DNA from: an uncultured Lachnospiraceae bacterium
GTDB taxonomy: Bacteria; Bacillota; Clostridia; Lachnospirales; Lachnospiraceae
Direction of reading: 5' to 3'
Length of the DNA: 33,737 bases
Assembly: GCA_947366105.1 (NCBI GenBank)
Contig: CANAZK010000011.1
Location: 1 to 33,737 of the forward strand
Program-made: the position numbers and the translations under genes
Shown: positions 8,159 through 14,750 of the stretch, piece by piece
Position numbering within the stretch: position 1 is the first letter of the stretch
Layout: each line of letters opens with the position of its first letter
The notes under the pieces: generated by a model
What the model saw: only the letters and a program-made list of their open reading frames with translations
Databases searched by the model: none
Told to the model about the DNA's origin: nothing

Positions 8159-11100
8159 ATGTTATCAAAACTGAGTGTTAAGAAACCTTATACAATTGTG
8201 GTGGCGGTTGTACTGGTTATTATTTTGGGATTTGTGTCATTTTCAAATATGACGGTAGACTTGCTGCCGAGTATGAATCTGCCGTATGCACTTGTAATTA
8301 CCACGTATCCGGGGGCCAGTCCGGAAGAGGTGGAAGCAACAGTCACGAAGCCTATTGAGCAGACAATGGCGACTGTGAGTAATATAAAGAATGTAAGTTC
8401 TTCTTCAAGTGAGAATGCGTCTACGGTTATTCTTGAATTTGATCAGACGGCAAATATGGATTCGGTTACCATTGAAATGAGAGAAAGTTTGGACCAAATC
8501 AGCGGTTATTGGCCTGACGCGGTGGGGAATCCTTTGATTATGAAACTGAATCCGGATATGATGCCGGTTATGGTGGCGGCTGTAAGCGTAAAGGACGAGA
8601 ATTCAACAGCGGCTACGAGAATAATTGAGGAAGAGGTTATTCCTGAGATTGAGAGTATTGAGGGGGTTGCATCAGTAACGGAAGCGGGAACTGTGGAAGA
8701 GACTGTGGAAATTACAGTGAACCCTGATAAGATACAGTCTTTAAATGATGATGTGAAAGCCAGTCTTGACGGGAAGTTTGCAGAAGCAGGCCAGGCTCTT
8801 GCGGAAGCGCGAGCTCAGGTTGAGAGCGGCAAGGCGGCTCTTGAAGCGGGGCAGAGGGAAGCAGCGGCGCAGATGGGCAAAGCGGAAGCAGAGGTTTCCA
8901 AAAAGAATGCGGAGCTGACTCAAGGGCAGTTGGAGGTTAACGAGAAGGTCAGTGAGCTGAATCTTGCACAGGCTCAGCTTGAGGCAAAGAAAACGGAAAT
9001 TTCCACACAGGAGGCGGCGCTTACCGCACAGAAACAGGCGTTGGAGGCCCTGAAAGAGAATGAAGAAGTAATCAGGGCCTCCTATGACGCACTGCTTAAG
9101 AAGATTGAGATGACGGGAACAGAAACTGCAGAAGATACCGTAGCTAAGAATGCACTTGCAGAGCAGATCGCCCAGTTGGATAATTATGATGCCGTTATGG
9201 AGCAGGCAGAGGCCGGAATGGGGGCAATTGAGGCAGGCAAAGCCCAGCTTGCGGAGGCGGAAAAGCAGATGGAGGAAGGCAAAGCAGCGCTGGATACATT
9301 AAAAGAACAGCTGAATCAGGGAGCCATTTCCCTTGCAGAAGCGAGAGGACAGATGAGTTCAGCACAGCTTCAGGCGGCGGCACAGTTTGGAACAGCCAGT
9401 TCTCAGCTTGCAGTGGGCGAGCAGGCTGTCACACAGGGAACAGAGGAATTGGAAAGCGCCAAGGAAGAGGCGTATAATAGTGCGGATTTGGGAGGGATTC
9501 TGAATGCGGAGATGGTAAAAACGCTGCTTGCGGCGCAGAATTTCAATATGCCGGCGGGCTATGTTGAGGAAGAGGGCATTGACTATCTTATCCGTGTAGG
9601 GGATAAGTTTAAAGATATTGAAGATTTGAAAGATTTGGTGCTCGTCAAAATGGAAGGTATAGACCCAATTAAGCTGTCCGATGTGGCGGATGTGATTTTG
9701 GCAGATGATTCGGATGAAGTGTACGCAAAAATTAATGGCGAGTCGGGCATAATGCTGAGCATTCAAAAGCAGACGGGATATTCTACCGGTGATGTGAGCG
9801 ACCGCATTTTGAAAAAATTTGAAAGTCTTAGTAAGGAAAACAAAAACCTGAAGCTTGTTACGCTGATGGATCAAGGAATTTATATCGATCTGATTGTGAA
9901 CTCGGTGCTTCAGAACCTGCTCTTTGGCGCAGTCCTTGCAGTCCTTATATTACTGGTATTTTTAAGAAGCGTGCGTTCTACTTTTGTAATTGCATGCTCT
10001 ATACCAATCAGTCTGCTTGCCGCAATTGTAATGATGTATTTCAGCGGGGTTACGCTGAACGTAATTTCCCTTTCGGGGCTTGCGCTTGGAGTCGGCATGC
10101 TTGTAGATAATTCGATTGTCGTAATCGAAAATATTTACCGCATGAGAAATGAAGAAGGAGCGTCGGCCAAGGAAGCGGCGATCGAAGGGGCGAAGCAGGT
10201 ATCGGGAGCTATTGCCGCGTCTACTCTCACAACAGTATGTGTATTTGCACCGATTGTATTTACACAGGGGATTACAAGGCAGCTTTTTGTGGATATGGGA
10301 CTAACGATTGCTTATTCCCTGCTTGCCAGTCTGATTGTGGCTCTTTCGCTTGTGCCGATGATGTCGGCGGGGCTTCTTAAGAAAACAGGGTCAAAAGAAG
10401 GAAGAATGATAGAGAAAGTACAGAATCTGTATGAGGCGATGCTTCGGAAGGCGCTGAGATGGAAACCGCTCGTTCTGCTTTTGGCATTGGCGCTGCTCAT
10501 CTTAAGCGGCGGTCTTGCAGTATCAAGAGGGACTGCATTTATGCCGGATATGGAGAGTACACAGATTAGTATGAACCTTACTATGGAAGAGGGAACGCCT
10601 CTCGCAGAGACAGCCAAGGAAGCCGACGCGGTGATGGAGAAGCTGCTTAAAATTGACGATATCCAAGACGTGGGAGCCATGGCGTCAGGTGGCAGCATAA
10701 TGGGAATGGGCGGTGAAAGCCAAGGAAACCAAATTCAGATATATGCGATTTTAAAAGAAAACATGAAGTTATCTAATGATGAACTGAAGAAGCGTATAGA
10801 GAAAGACACGAAGGAATGCAGAGGAGAGCTTGAAATCACCATGTCTAATATGGACATGAGCGCTCTTGGAAACTCGGGGGTTGTTATCCAGGTGGCAGGG
10901 CGTGAACTAGACACGCTTCAGAATATGGCAAAGGACATTGCGGAAATAGTGAGGGGCGTCAAAGGAACGCAAAATGTATCTGACGGCATGGAGGAAACAA
11001 CCGGAGAACTCCGCATTATTGTAGATAAGGGAAAAGCAACGGAGCATGGTTTGACAGTGGCACAGGTCTATCAGAAGATTGCGGCCAAAGTCGCCGCCGC

Positions 11101-11992
11101 GTCATCATCAACATCGCTCGGCACGGATGTGAAGGATTATGATATTTATGTGCTGGATGCAAAGAATGAGGCGATGACAAGAGAGGACATTAAAAATATG
11201 TCCATAACAGCGGATAAACAGGACGGGACGACGGAAACAGTTGCCTTGAAAGATATTGCTGCATTTGAAGACGCAGTAGGATTACAGTCTATTAACAGAA
11301 ACAGCCAAAAGCGTTACGTGAATGTTTCGGCGGAGATTAAAGAGGGAGATAATATCGGTATTGTAAGCAGCCGTATCAAGAAAGCCCTTGGCGGTTACAA
11401 GATTCCGGAAGGGTACAGCGTTGAGATGACGGGCGAGGATGAGACGATTATGGAGGCTATGGTGGAACTTCTTAAGATGCTTGCTCTTGCAGTTGTGTTT
11501 ATGTATTTGATTATGGTTGCCCAGTTCCAGTCACTGCGCTCACCGTTTATAATTATGTTCACGATTCCGCTTGCATTTACCGGAGGATTTTTCGGATTAT
11601 TTCTGACGGGCTCGCCGGTCAGCGTTATTGCGATGATTGGATTTGTAATGCTTTCTGGAATTATTGTAAATAATGGTATTGTGTTTGTGGATTATACGAA
11701 CCAGCTTATAAATGAGGGAATGGAGAAAAAGGATGCTCTTGTAGAGGCTGGAAGAACGAGGCTCCGTCCCATTATGATGACGGCGGTTACAACAATACTC
11801 GGTCTTTCGACGATGGCGATAGGAATGGGGAGCGGAGCCGATATGGTTCAGCCGATGGCAATTGTTACAATCGGCGGTTTGATTTACGGAACGATTTTAA
11901 CATTGTTTGTTGTTCCTTGTATATTTGACTTGTTCCATAAAAAAGAAAAGGCAAGGTTAAGAGAGAGTATTGAAGAAGAGTTTGAAGAATGA
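8159..11992 (+). CDS. RND-family efflux transporter with inserted coiled-coil domain
   Basis: This 1277-residue exporter belongs to the AcrB/SwrC (HAE-type) RND family: proton-driven export of amphiphilic compounds across the cytoplasmic membrane. An N-terminal membrane helix (about 12-30), two porter regions and two groups of five to six helices are visible, with RND motifs LGVGMLVDNSIVVIEN in helix 4 and GIIVNNGIVFVDY in the second half. Helix 4 has VDN in place of the paired aspartates of proteobacterial pumps, as is common in Gram-positive members. About 250 extra residues (roughly 195-445), almost all Ala/Glu/Gln/Lys heptads, interrupt the porter between NPDKIQ and ILNAEMVKTLLAAQNFNMPAG. 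Without them the length is the usual about 1030. No adaptor or outer-membrane gene is adjacent. Confidence 0.93.
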   Translation: MLSKLSVKKPYTIVVAVVLVIILGFVSFSNMTVDLLPSMNLPYALVITTYPGASPEEVEATVTKPIEQTMATVSNIKNVSSSSSENASTVILEFDQTANMDSVTIEMRESLDQISGYWPDAVGNPLIMKLNPDMMPVMVAAVSVKDENSTAATRIIEEEVIPEIESIEGVASVTEAGTVEETVEITVNPDKIQSLNDDVKASLDGKFAEAGQALAEARAQVESGKAALEAGQREAAAQMGKAEAEVSKKNAELTQGQLEVNEKVSELNLAQAQLEAKKTEISTQEAALTAQKQALEALKENEEVIRASYDALLKKIEMTGTETAEDTVAKNALAEQIAQLDNYDAVMEQAEAGMGAIEAGKAQLAEAEKQMEEGKAALDTLKEQLNQGAISLAEARGQMSSAQLQAAAQFGTASSQLAVGEQAVTQGTEELESAKEEAYNSADLGGILNAEMVKTLLAAQNFNMPAGYVEEEGIDYLIRVGDKFKDIEDLKDLVLVKMEGIDPIKLSDVADVILADDSDEVYAKINGESGIMLSIQKQTGYSTGDVSDRILKKFESLSKENKNLKLVTLMDQGIYIDLIVNSVLQNLLFGAVLAVLILLVFLRSVRSTFVIACSIPISLLAAIVMMYFSGVTLNVISLSGLALGVGMLVDNSIVVIENIYRMRNEEGASAKEAAIEGAKQVSGAIAASTLTTVCVFAPIVFTQGITRQLFVDMGLTIAYSLLASLIVALSLVPMMSAGLLKKTGSKEGRMIEKVQNLYEAMLRKALRWKPLVLLLALALLILSGGLAVSRGTAFMPDMESTQISMNLTMEEGTPLAETAKEADAVMEKLLKIDDIQDVGAMASGGSIMGMGGESQGNQIQIYAILKENMKLSNDELKKRIEKDTKECRGELEITMSNMDMSALGNSGVVIQVAGRELDTLQNMAKDIAEIVRGVKGTQNVSDGMEETTGELRIIVDKGKATEHGLTVAQVYQKIAAKVAAASSSTSLGTDVKDYDIYVLDAKNEAMTREDIKNMSITADKQDGTTETVALKDIAAFEDAVGLQSINRNSQKRYVNVSAEIKEGDNIGIVSSRIKKALGGYKIPEGYSVEMTGEDETIMEAMVELLKMLALAVVFMYLIMVAQFQSLRSPFIIMFTIPLAFTGGFFGLFLTGSPVSVIAMIGFVMLSGIIVNNGIVFVDYTNQLINEGMEKKDALVEAGRTRLRPIMMTAVTTILGLSTMAIGMGSGADMVQPMAIVTIGGLIYGTILTLFVVPCIFDLFHKKEKARLRESIEEEFEE

Positions 11993-12004
11993 TAAGGAGT
12001 GTAT

Positions 12005-12196
12005 ATGGCGGATAAATATGAAGTTGGGGATATTGTAAAGATGAAGAAGAAACATCCGTGCGGTAGTTTTGAGTGGGAAATACTGAGAGTCGGAGCAGAT
12101 TTCCGTTTGAAATGTACAGGGTGCGGTCATCAGATTATGATAGCCAGAAAGCTTGTTGAGAAAAATACGAAAGAGCTGAAAAAAGTCTTGAAATAG
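12005..12196 (+). CDS. DUF951 family protein
   Basis: This 63-residue protein carries the DUF951 pattern: YEVGDIVKMKK, HPCG, WEILRVGADFRLKC and GCGHQIMI, with three or four cysteines and histidines that may bind a metal. Function is unknown. In Firmicutes the gene often lies near rpsF, and that is the case here. AAGGAG at 11994-11999 selects the ATG at 12005 over an in-frame GTG at 11999. It is only 12 bases after the RND gene and its last codons overlap the predicted rpsF promoter. Confidence 0.9.
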   Translation: MADKYEVGDIVKMKKKHPCGSFEWEILRVGADFRLKCTGCGHQIMIARKLVEKNTKELKKVLK

Positions 12197-12216
12197 AAGC
12201 CCTTCTATGATATTAT
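12188..12216 (+). promoter_or_regulatory. Promoter of the rpsF-ssb-rpsR operon
   Basis: TTGAAA (12188-12193) and TATTAT (12211-12216) are separated by exactly 17 bases, a good vegetative promoter. The -35 overlaps the last codons of the DUF951 gene. Transcription would start near 12223, giving a leader of about 70 bases. Confidence 0.7.
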
Positions 12217-12243
12217 ATCAAATTGTGATATATTATTTTAATC

Positions 12244-12271
12244 CTTGCTCCCGTAGAATACAGGGGCCAAG
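12244..12271 (+). promoter_or_regulatory. Candidate S6:S18 autoregulatory leader of rpsF
   Basis: In the rpsF leader, CTTG (12244-12247) pairs with CAAG (12268-12271) and TCCC (12249-12252) with GGGG (12263-12266), with a C opposite C between the two stems and CCG next to the loop. An RNA element with a CCG trinucleotide that binds the S6:S18 complex is known upstream of rpsF in many bacteria. Position and general fold fit; I could not align it to the published model. Confidence 0.5.
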
Positions 12272-12293
12272 AGACCATAAGGAGGTATAAGAC

Positions 12294-12581
12294 ATGAACA
12301 AATATGAATTAGCTGTTGTTGTCAGTGCAAAAATCGAAGATGACGCGAGAACAGAGACTATCGAAAAAGTGAAAGCATTAGTTGAGCGTTTCGGTGGCAG
12401 CGTGACAGACGTTGATGAATGGGGTAAGAGAAGATTAGCTTACGAAATTCAGAAGATGAAAGAAGGATTTTACTATTTCATCCACTTCGAATCTGATTCA
12501 AGTGTTCCGGCAGAGGTTGAGAGCAGACTCCGTATCATGGACAATGTTATCAGATTCTTATGCATCAGACAGGACGCATAG
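12294..12581 (+). CDS. rpsF: 30S ribosomal protein S6
   Basis: This 95-residue ribosomal protein binds 16S rRNA in the platform together with S18. The sequence shows the S6 pattern: MNKYELAVVVS at the start, a central DEWGKRRLAYEIQK and RLRIMDNVIRFLCIR near the end. A strong AAGGAGG site precedes the ATG. It is first in the operon rpsF-ssb-rpsR, with 19 bases to ssb, and is probably autoregulated through the leader structure at 12244-12271. Confidence 0.98.
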   Translation: MNKYELAVVVSAKIEDDARTETIEKVKALVERFGGSVTDVDEWGKRRLAYEIQKMKEGFYYFIHFESDSSVPAEVESRLRIMDNVIRFLCIRQDA

Positions 12582-12600
12582 AGAGAAATGAGGAAATCGT

Positions 12601-13035
12601 ATGAATAAAGTAATTTTGATGGGACGTTTAACAAGAGATCCTGAAGTCAGATATTCACAAGGCGCAAATGCAACAGCTGTTGCAAGATACTCGCTGGCAG
12701 TTGACCGCCGTTTTAAACGTGACGGAGAGCCGACCGCGGACTTCATCAACTGTGTAGCTTTTGGAAAAACGGCAGAATTTGCGGAGAGATACTTCCGCCA
12801 GGGACTGAAAATAGCCGTTACCGGACGTATCCAAACCGGAAGCTATACGAATAAAGACGGTGTGAAAGTTTATACAACAGATGTTGTGATTGAGGAGCAG
12901 GAATTTGCGGAGAGTAAGGCGGCAAGTGAGCAGAACAGTTATCAGGCAAGTCCTATGCCATCGCCAAGCGCGGATATTGGAGATGGTTTCATGAATATTC
13001 CGGATGGAATTGATGAAGAGTTACCATTCAGTTAA
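12601..13035 (+). CDS. ssb: Single-stranded DNA-binding protein
   Basis: This 144-residue SSB binds single-stranded DNA in replication and repair. It has one OB fold (about residues 1-105) beginning MNKVILMGRLTRDPEVRY, a short flexible linker rich in Ser, Pro and Gln, and the acidic C-terminal tip DEELPFS that recruits partner proteins. GAGGAAATCGT provides the ribosome site. The position between rpsF and rpsR is the standard Firmicutes arrangement. Confidence 0.98.
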   Translation: MNKVILMGRLTRDPEVRYSQGANATAVARYSLAVDRRFKRDGEPTADFINCVAFGKTAEFAERYFRQGLKIAVTGRIQTGSYTNKDGVKVYTTDVVIEEQEFAESKAASEQNSYQASPMPSPSADIGDGFMNIPDGIDEELPFS

Positions 13036-13074
13036 ACGATGATTGATAGTGTAGAATAACAGGAGGTAAATAAC

Positions 13075-13341
13075 ATGGCTTACGATAAAGGTAATAAAGC
13101 AGATTCTCCAATGAAGAGAAGAGGCGGCGGACGCAGAAGAAAAAAAGTATGTGTATTCTGCGGTAAAGAAAACAATGAAATCGATTACAAAGATGTAGCT
13201 AAATTAAGAAAATATGTTTCTGAAAGAGGAAAAATTCTTCCAAGAAGAATTACAGGAAACTGTGCAAAACATCAGAGAGCTCTTACAGTAGCAATTAAGA
13301 GAGCAAGACATTTAGCATTAATGTCATACGTGCAGGAATAA
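13075..13341 (+). CDS. rpsR: 30S ribosomal protein S18
   Basis: This 88-residue ribosomal protein partners S6 on the small subunit. The basic N terminus ([12 protein letters not shown]) is followed by the core with [26 protein letters not shown] and [26 protein letters not shown]. The CVFCGKEN and GNCAKHQ cysteines form the C+ type zinc site common in Firmicutes S18. It ends the operon and is followed at once by a terminator. Confidence 0.98.
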   Translation: MAYDKGNKADSPMKRRGGGRRRKKVCVFCGKENNEIDYKDVAKLRKYVSERGKILPRRITGNCAKHQRALTVAIKRARHLALMSYVQE

Positions 13342-13363
13342 AAACGGGCATTAGTACATTCAG

Positions 13364-13392
13364 GGCGAAGTTTAAAAACTTCGCCTTTGTTT
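13364..13392 (+). terminator. Terminator of the rpsF operon
   Basis: GGCGAAGT (13364-13371) pairs with ACTTCGCC (13378-13385) and is followed by TTTGTTT. It closes the ribosomal operon before the remnant-rich region. Confidence 0.88.
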
Positions 13393-13539
13393 ATGTTGCG
13401 GGAAAAACAGGTTTCCATCTGCACAAAAGACAGTAACGGGGCTTACCATTTTGAGATGGTAAATGAATTGATAAATGTTGCAAAGGAAAATGGAATAAAA
13501 AATACATTTGAACTGGCTTTGGGTTACGCAACGGCGTAG
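13393..13539 (+). pseudogene. Short remnant resembling an M42-type aminopeptidase
   Basis: A 48-codon frame (ATG 13393, TAG 13537) contains CTKDSNGAYHFEMVNELINVAKENGI. This resembles the region of M42 aminopeptidases in which an AKD/SNGPYDYE-like stretch is followed by a helix ending in ENGI. The following residues, where the metal-ligand YGSDA segment is expected, do not match and the frame soon stops. It has no ribosome site and begins inside the rpsF terminator region. Most likely a fragment of a decayed peptidase gene; the family call is tentative. Confidence 0.4.
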
Positions 13540-13727
13540 AAAAACAGCTGCCAAGGACGGCGTTTCATAATCTTTTTTCCTTGTAAATCTGATAAATCAA
13601 ATTAGCAAGGGCAACAATGAGTATTCCAATCTGAATTAAGTGTGGAACCGGATAAGGATAAAAAATATATTTAAAGCAGATGATATAAAGCCGAGGAGAA
13701 AAGATAGAAGAATATCAAATAATATGG
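13540..13727. other. Gene-poor stretch with a minus-strand hydrophobic fragment
   Basis: No complete gene is visible. On the minus strand an open frame without a start codon (about 13715 down to the TGA at 13565-13567) encodes roughly 49 residues including the hydrophobic segment IQIGILIVALANLIYQI and a basic KEKRL end. It looks like the tail of a small membrane protein, but I do not recognise it. Confidence 0.3.
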
Positions 13728-13733
13728 TATAAT
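13726..13733 (+). promoter_or_regulatory. Promoter of the small toxin mRNA
   Basis: A consensus TATAAT at 13728-13733 is preceded by TG-like bases (TATGG), resembling an extended -10 element. No clear -35 is seen. Transcription would start near 13740, giving a short structured leader before the ATG at 13777. Confidence 0.5.
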
Positions 13734-13739
13734 TCTTAT

Positions 13740-13775
13740 GTTGCTCACCGACACCCGCAACAGGGAGGAGGTGTC
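13740..13775 (+). promoter_or_regulatory. Toxin leader hairpins that can mask the ribosome site
   Basis: GTTGC (13740-13744) can pair with GCAAC (13757-13761), and GACACC (13750-13755) pairs perfectly with GGTGTC (13770-13775), which overlaps the end of the AGGAGG ribosome site (13766-13771). The two pairings are mutually exclusive, suggesting a switch in ribosome-site access as known for fst-type toxin mRNAs. The fold is read by eye. Confidence 0.55.
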
Positions 13776-13802
13776 AATGTTGGAATTTCTTACATCTTTT
13801 TT
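13773..13802 (+). repeat. Direct repeat A, spanning the toxin start codon
   Basis: This segment, GTCAA, the ATG, and then TTCTTACATCTTTTTT (13787-13802), recurs at 13960-13987 with a perfect 16-base core and a shared GTCAA block. Because the second copy is transcribed from the opposite strand, the antitoxin RNA is complementary to this segment. Confidence 0.85.
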
Positions 13803-13878
13803 AATCGCCGTTCTGGGTGGTGTGGCTTGCCACTACATCATCAAATGGTTAGACGGTGACGATAAGGGCAACAGTTAG
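13777..13878 (+). CDS. Putative Fst-like type I toxin, 33-residue membrane peptide
   Basis: A 33-residue peptide, too short for routine gene calling, has a single membrane helix (about residues 3-22: FLTSFLIAVLGGVACHYII) followed by KWLDGDD and a polar end. Helix plus WL and charged tail is the plan of Fst/Ldr-type type I toxins that damage membranes. AGGAGG at 13766-13771 is well spaced for the ATG at 13777. Around it are a promoter, a leader that can mask the ribosome site, a convergent antisense RNA gene with direct repeats, and a shared terminator. I recognise the general class but not a named family; a short membrane peptide with another role remains possible. Confidence 0.75.
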   Translation: MLEFLTSFLIAVLGGVACHYIIKWLDGDDKGNS

Positions 13879-13913
13879 CCTAGTGGGTGCTTTGCCACTA
13901 TAAAAGAAAAGAA

Positions 13914-13951
13914 GAATCCCCCGACTGTATTGCAGTACGGTCGAGGGATTC
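13914..13951. terminator. Bidirectional terminator shared by toxin and antitoxin RNAs
   Basis: GAATCCC (13914-13920) pairs with GGGATTC (13945-13951), and the stem continues with CGAC/GTCG (13922-13925 with 13940-13943) and GTA/TAC to a six-base loop. On the minus strand it is followed by a T-rich run; on the plus strand by GTTTCTTC, a weaker tail. Confidence 0.8.
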
Positions 13952-13959
13952 GTTTCTTC

Positions 13960-13987
13960 GTCAACGTGGACTTCTTACATCTTTTTT
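13960..13987 (+). repeat. Direct repeat B, inside the antitoxin RNA gene
   Basis: Second copy of the toxin start-region repeat (13773-13802): GTCAA at 13960-13964 and the perfect TTCTTACATCTTTTTT at 13972-13987. Being read on the minus strand, it gives the antitoxin its complementarity to the toxin message. Confidence 0.85.
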
Positions 13988-13997
13988 GCCTAATGGC

Positions 13998-14026
13998 ATT
14001 ATAGCATATGCAAAATCTAATTACAA
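13998..14026 (-). promoter_or_regulatory. Strong promoter of the antitoxin RNA
   Basis: On the minus strand TTGTAA (14026-14021) and consensus TATAAT (14003-13998) are separated by exactly 17 bases. It is better than the toxin promoter, as expected for an antitoxin that must be made in excess. Confidence 0.75.
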
Positions 14027-14339
14027 GATACGTTTTTTCAAAAAATTTATCCTTATCTGACATCAACCAAATCAGCATATGTAACATACATTGTATCGCC
14101 CTCCCTTCTTTTGAAGCATCTCCTTGTGATTTACAATTTTTGTCGGGGAGTCGATGCCCGAAGAAACGGAAGAACTGTTCCAAGAGCATATGCGGAACAG
14201 GACATCCAAATACGGCGGCTGATTTTCTGTTGCCAAAATGTTGCCACGCATTTATTATAGCAAATCCTCACAGATTAGCAACATATTTTTCAAGGTTATA
14301 TAACACAAAGCTCATTTTTTATTGCCATCATTCAAACAC
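14027..14339. other. Gene-poor stretch with short coding remnants
   Basis: No intact gene is seen. A 22-codon tail (ATG 14154, TGA 14220) reads MPEETEELFQEHMRNRTSKY and two glycines; it is charged and helical and looks like the C terminus of a lost protein, perhaps element-borne, but I cannot assign it. Just after it a TTGCCA repeat pair lies at about 14229-14247. On the minus strand TTGCTA and TATAAT (16-base spacing, about 14251-14280) make a good promoter pointing toward the toxin locus with no gene behind it. Confidence 0.4.
14262..14293. repeat. 32-bp direct repeat, copy 1
   Basis: This segment matches 14655-14686 at 27 of 32 positions (shared AAATCC, CACA, ATTAGCAA and TTTTTCAA blocks). 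The two copies flank the GNAT pseudogene in direct orientation, 361 bases apart. Confidence 0.75.
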
Positions 14340-14639
14340 TTATTTGCGAATTATTTTTCGCATAGCACTTCCACAAAATTCATGCGGAATAAATTTAAAT
14401 CCCAATTTTTCGTAAAAACTTTCTTTCCCTTTTTCAGCAATCAACTGAATGCTTGAACGACCGCCAACGGGCGTTTCTCTATGAACATATTCTATCAATT
14501 TATTAACAATATTGCTTCCGATACCTTTACCTTGATAACTCGGTTCTTCAGTCTGTTCCTTAGAAAAATTATTCCAATTAACACTTTCTCTTAGCCTAAC
14601 ATAATCAGCATAACCAATTTCCTTTTCTGTATATGTCAT
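14340..14639 (-). pseudogene. GNAT acetyltransferase with internal deletion
   Basis: The frame encodes 99 residues instead of the roughly 140 of related small GNAT N-acetyltransferases. The N-terminal helix region (YADYVRLRESVNWNNFSKEQ) is joined directly to the acetyl-CoA loop YQGKGIGSNIVNKL and to the C-terminal ESFYEKLGFKFIPHE segment. About 40-45 residues forming the central beta strands before the cofactor loop are missing in frame, so the fold cannot be complete. The ATG at 14639 has AAGGGG upstream. It is flanked by 32-bp direct repeats. Probably inactive; substrate unknown. Confidence 0.75.
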
Positions 14640-14654
14640 AATATCCCCTTTCAC

Positions 14655-14686
14655 AAATCCCCACAAATTAGCAATCCATTTTTCAA
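14655..14686. repeat. 32-bp direct repeat, copy 2
   Basis: Partner of 14262-14293 (27 of 32 identical), located immediately upstream of the GNAT start codon on the minus strand. It keeps the TTGCTA -35-like block of copy 1 but lacks its TATAAT. Confidence 0.75.
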
Positions 14687-14750
14687 ATAAGATTCCGAGA
14701 GCCTACTTTTATAGCCACACTCCCCAATCTCCATATTGAAATGTTCCACT

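Larger units (their letters stand above)
13905..13991 (-). ncRNA. Putative antitoxin RNA of the type I locus
   Basis: A predicted RNA of about 85 bases runs on the minus strand from near 13991 to the T-rich stretch at about 13905. It starts seven bases below a consensus TATAAT and ends at the hairpin 13914-13951 followed by TTCTTTTCTTTT. Near its 5' end it carries AAAAAAGATGTAAGAA, fully complementary to 16 bases of the toxin message just after its start codon, with extra pairing across the ATG region. It would therefore block toxin translation in the manner of RNA II of the enterococcal par locus. Expression is not shown by sequence. Confidence 0.7.

Noticed and set aside
9359..9874. 171-codon minus-strand open frame inside the RND gene
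   Set aside because: The plus strand is unambiguous RND coding sequence; the antisense frame has no ribosome site or known motif.
13728..14026. CRISPR or riboswitch explanation for the repeats near the small peptide
   Set aside because: There are only two copies, one inside the peptide gene, and the promoter-terminator arrangement fits a convergent sense-antisense pair far better.
13875..14189. 104-codon minus-strand open frame across the antitoxin and remnant region
   Set aside because: It overlaps the toxin-antitoxin hairpin and promoter, has no recognisable domain and no convincing ribosome site.
14229..14247. TTGCCA repeat pair as an attachment site of an integrated element
   Set aside because: The pair is short and adjacent, no integrase is recognisable nearby, and no matching distant copy was seen.
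14008..14415. 135-codon plus-strand open frame overlapping the GNAT gene
   Set aside because: It runs antisense to the GNAT remnant, crosses the antitoxin promoter and shows no protein-like pattern.
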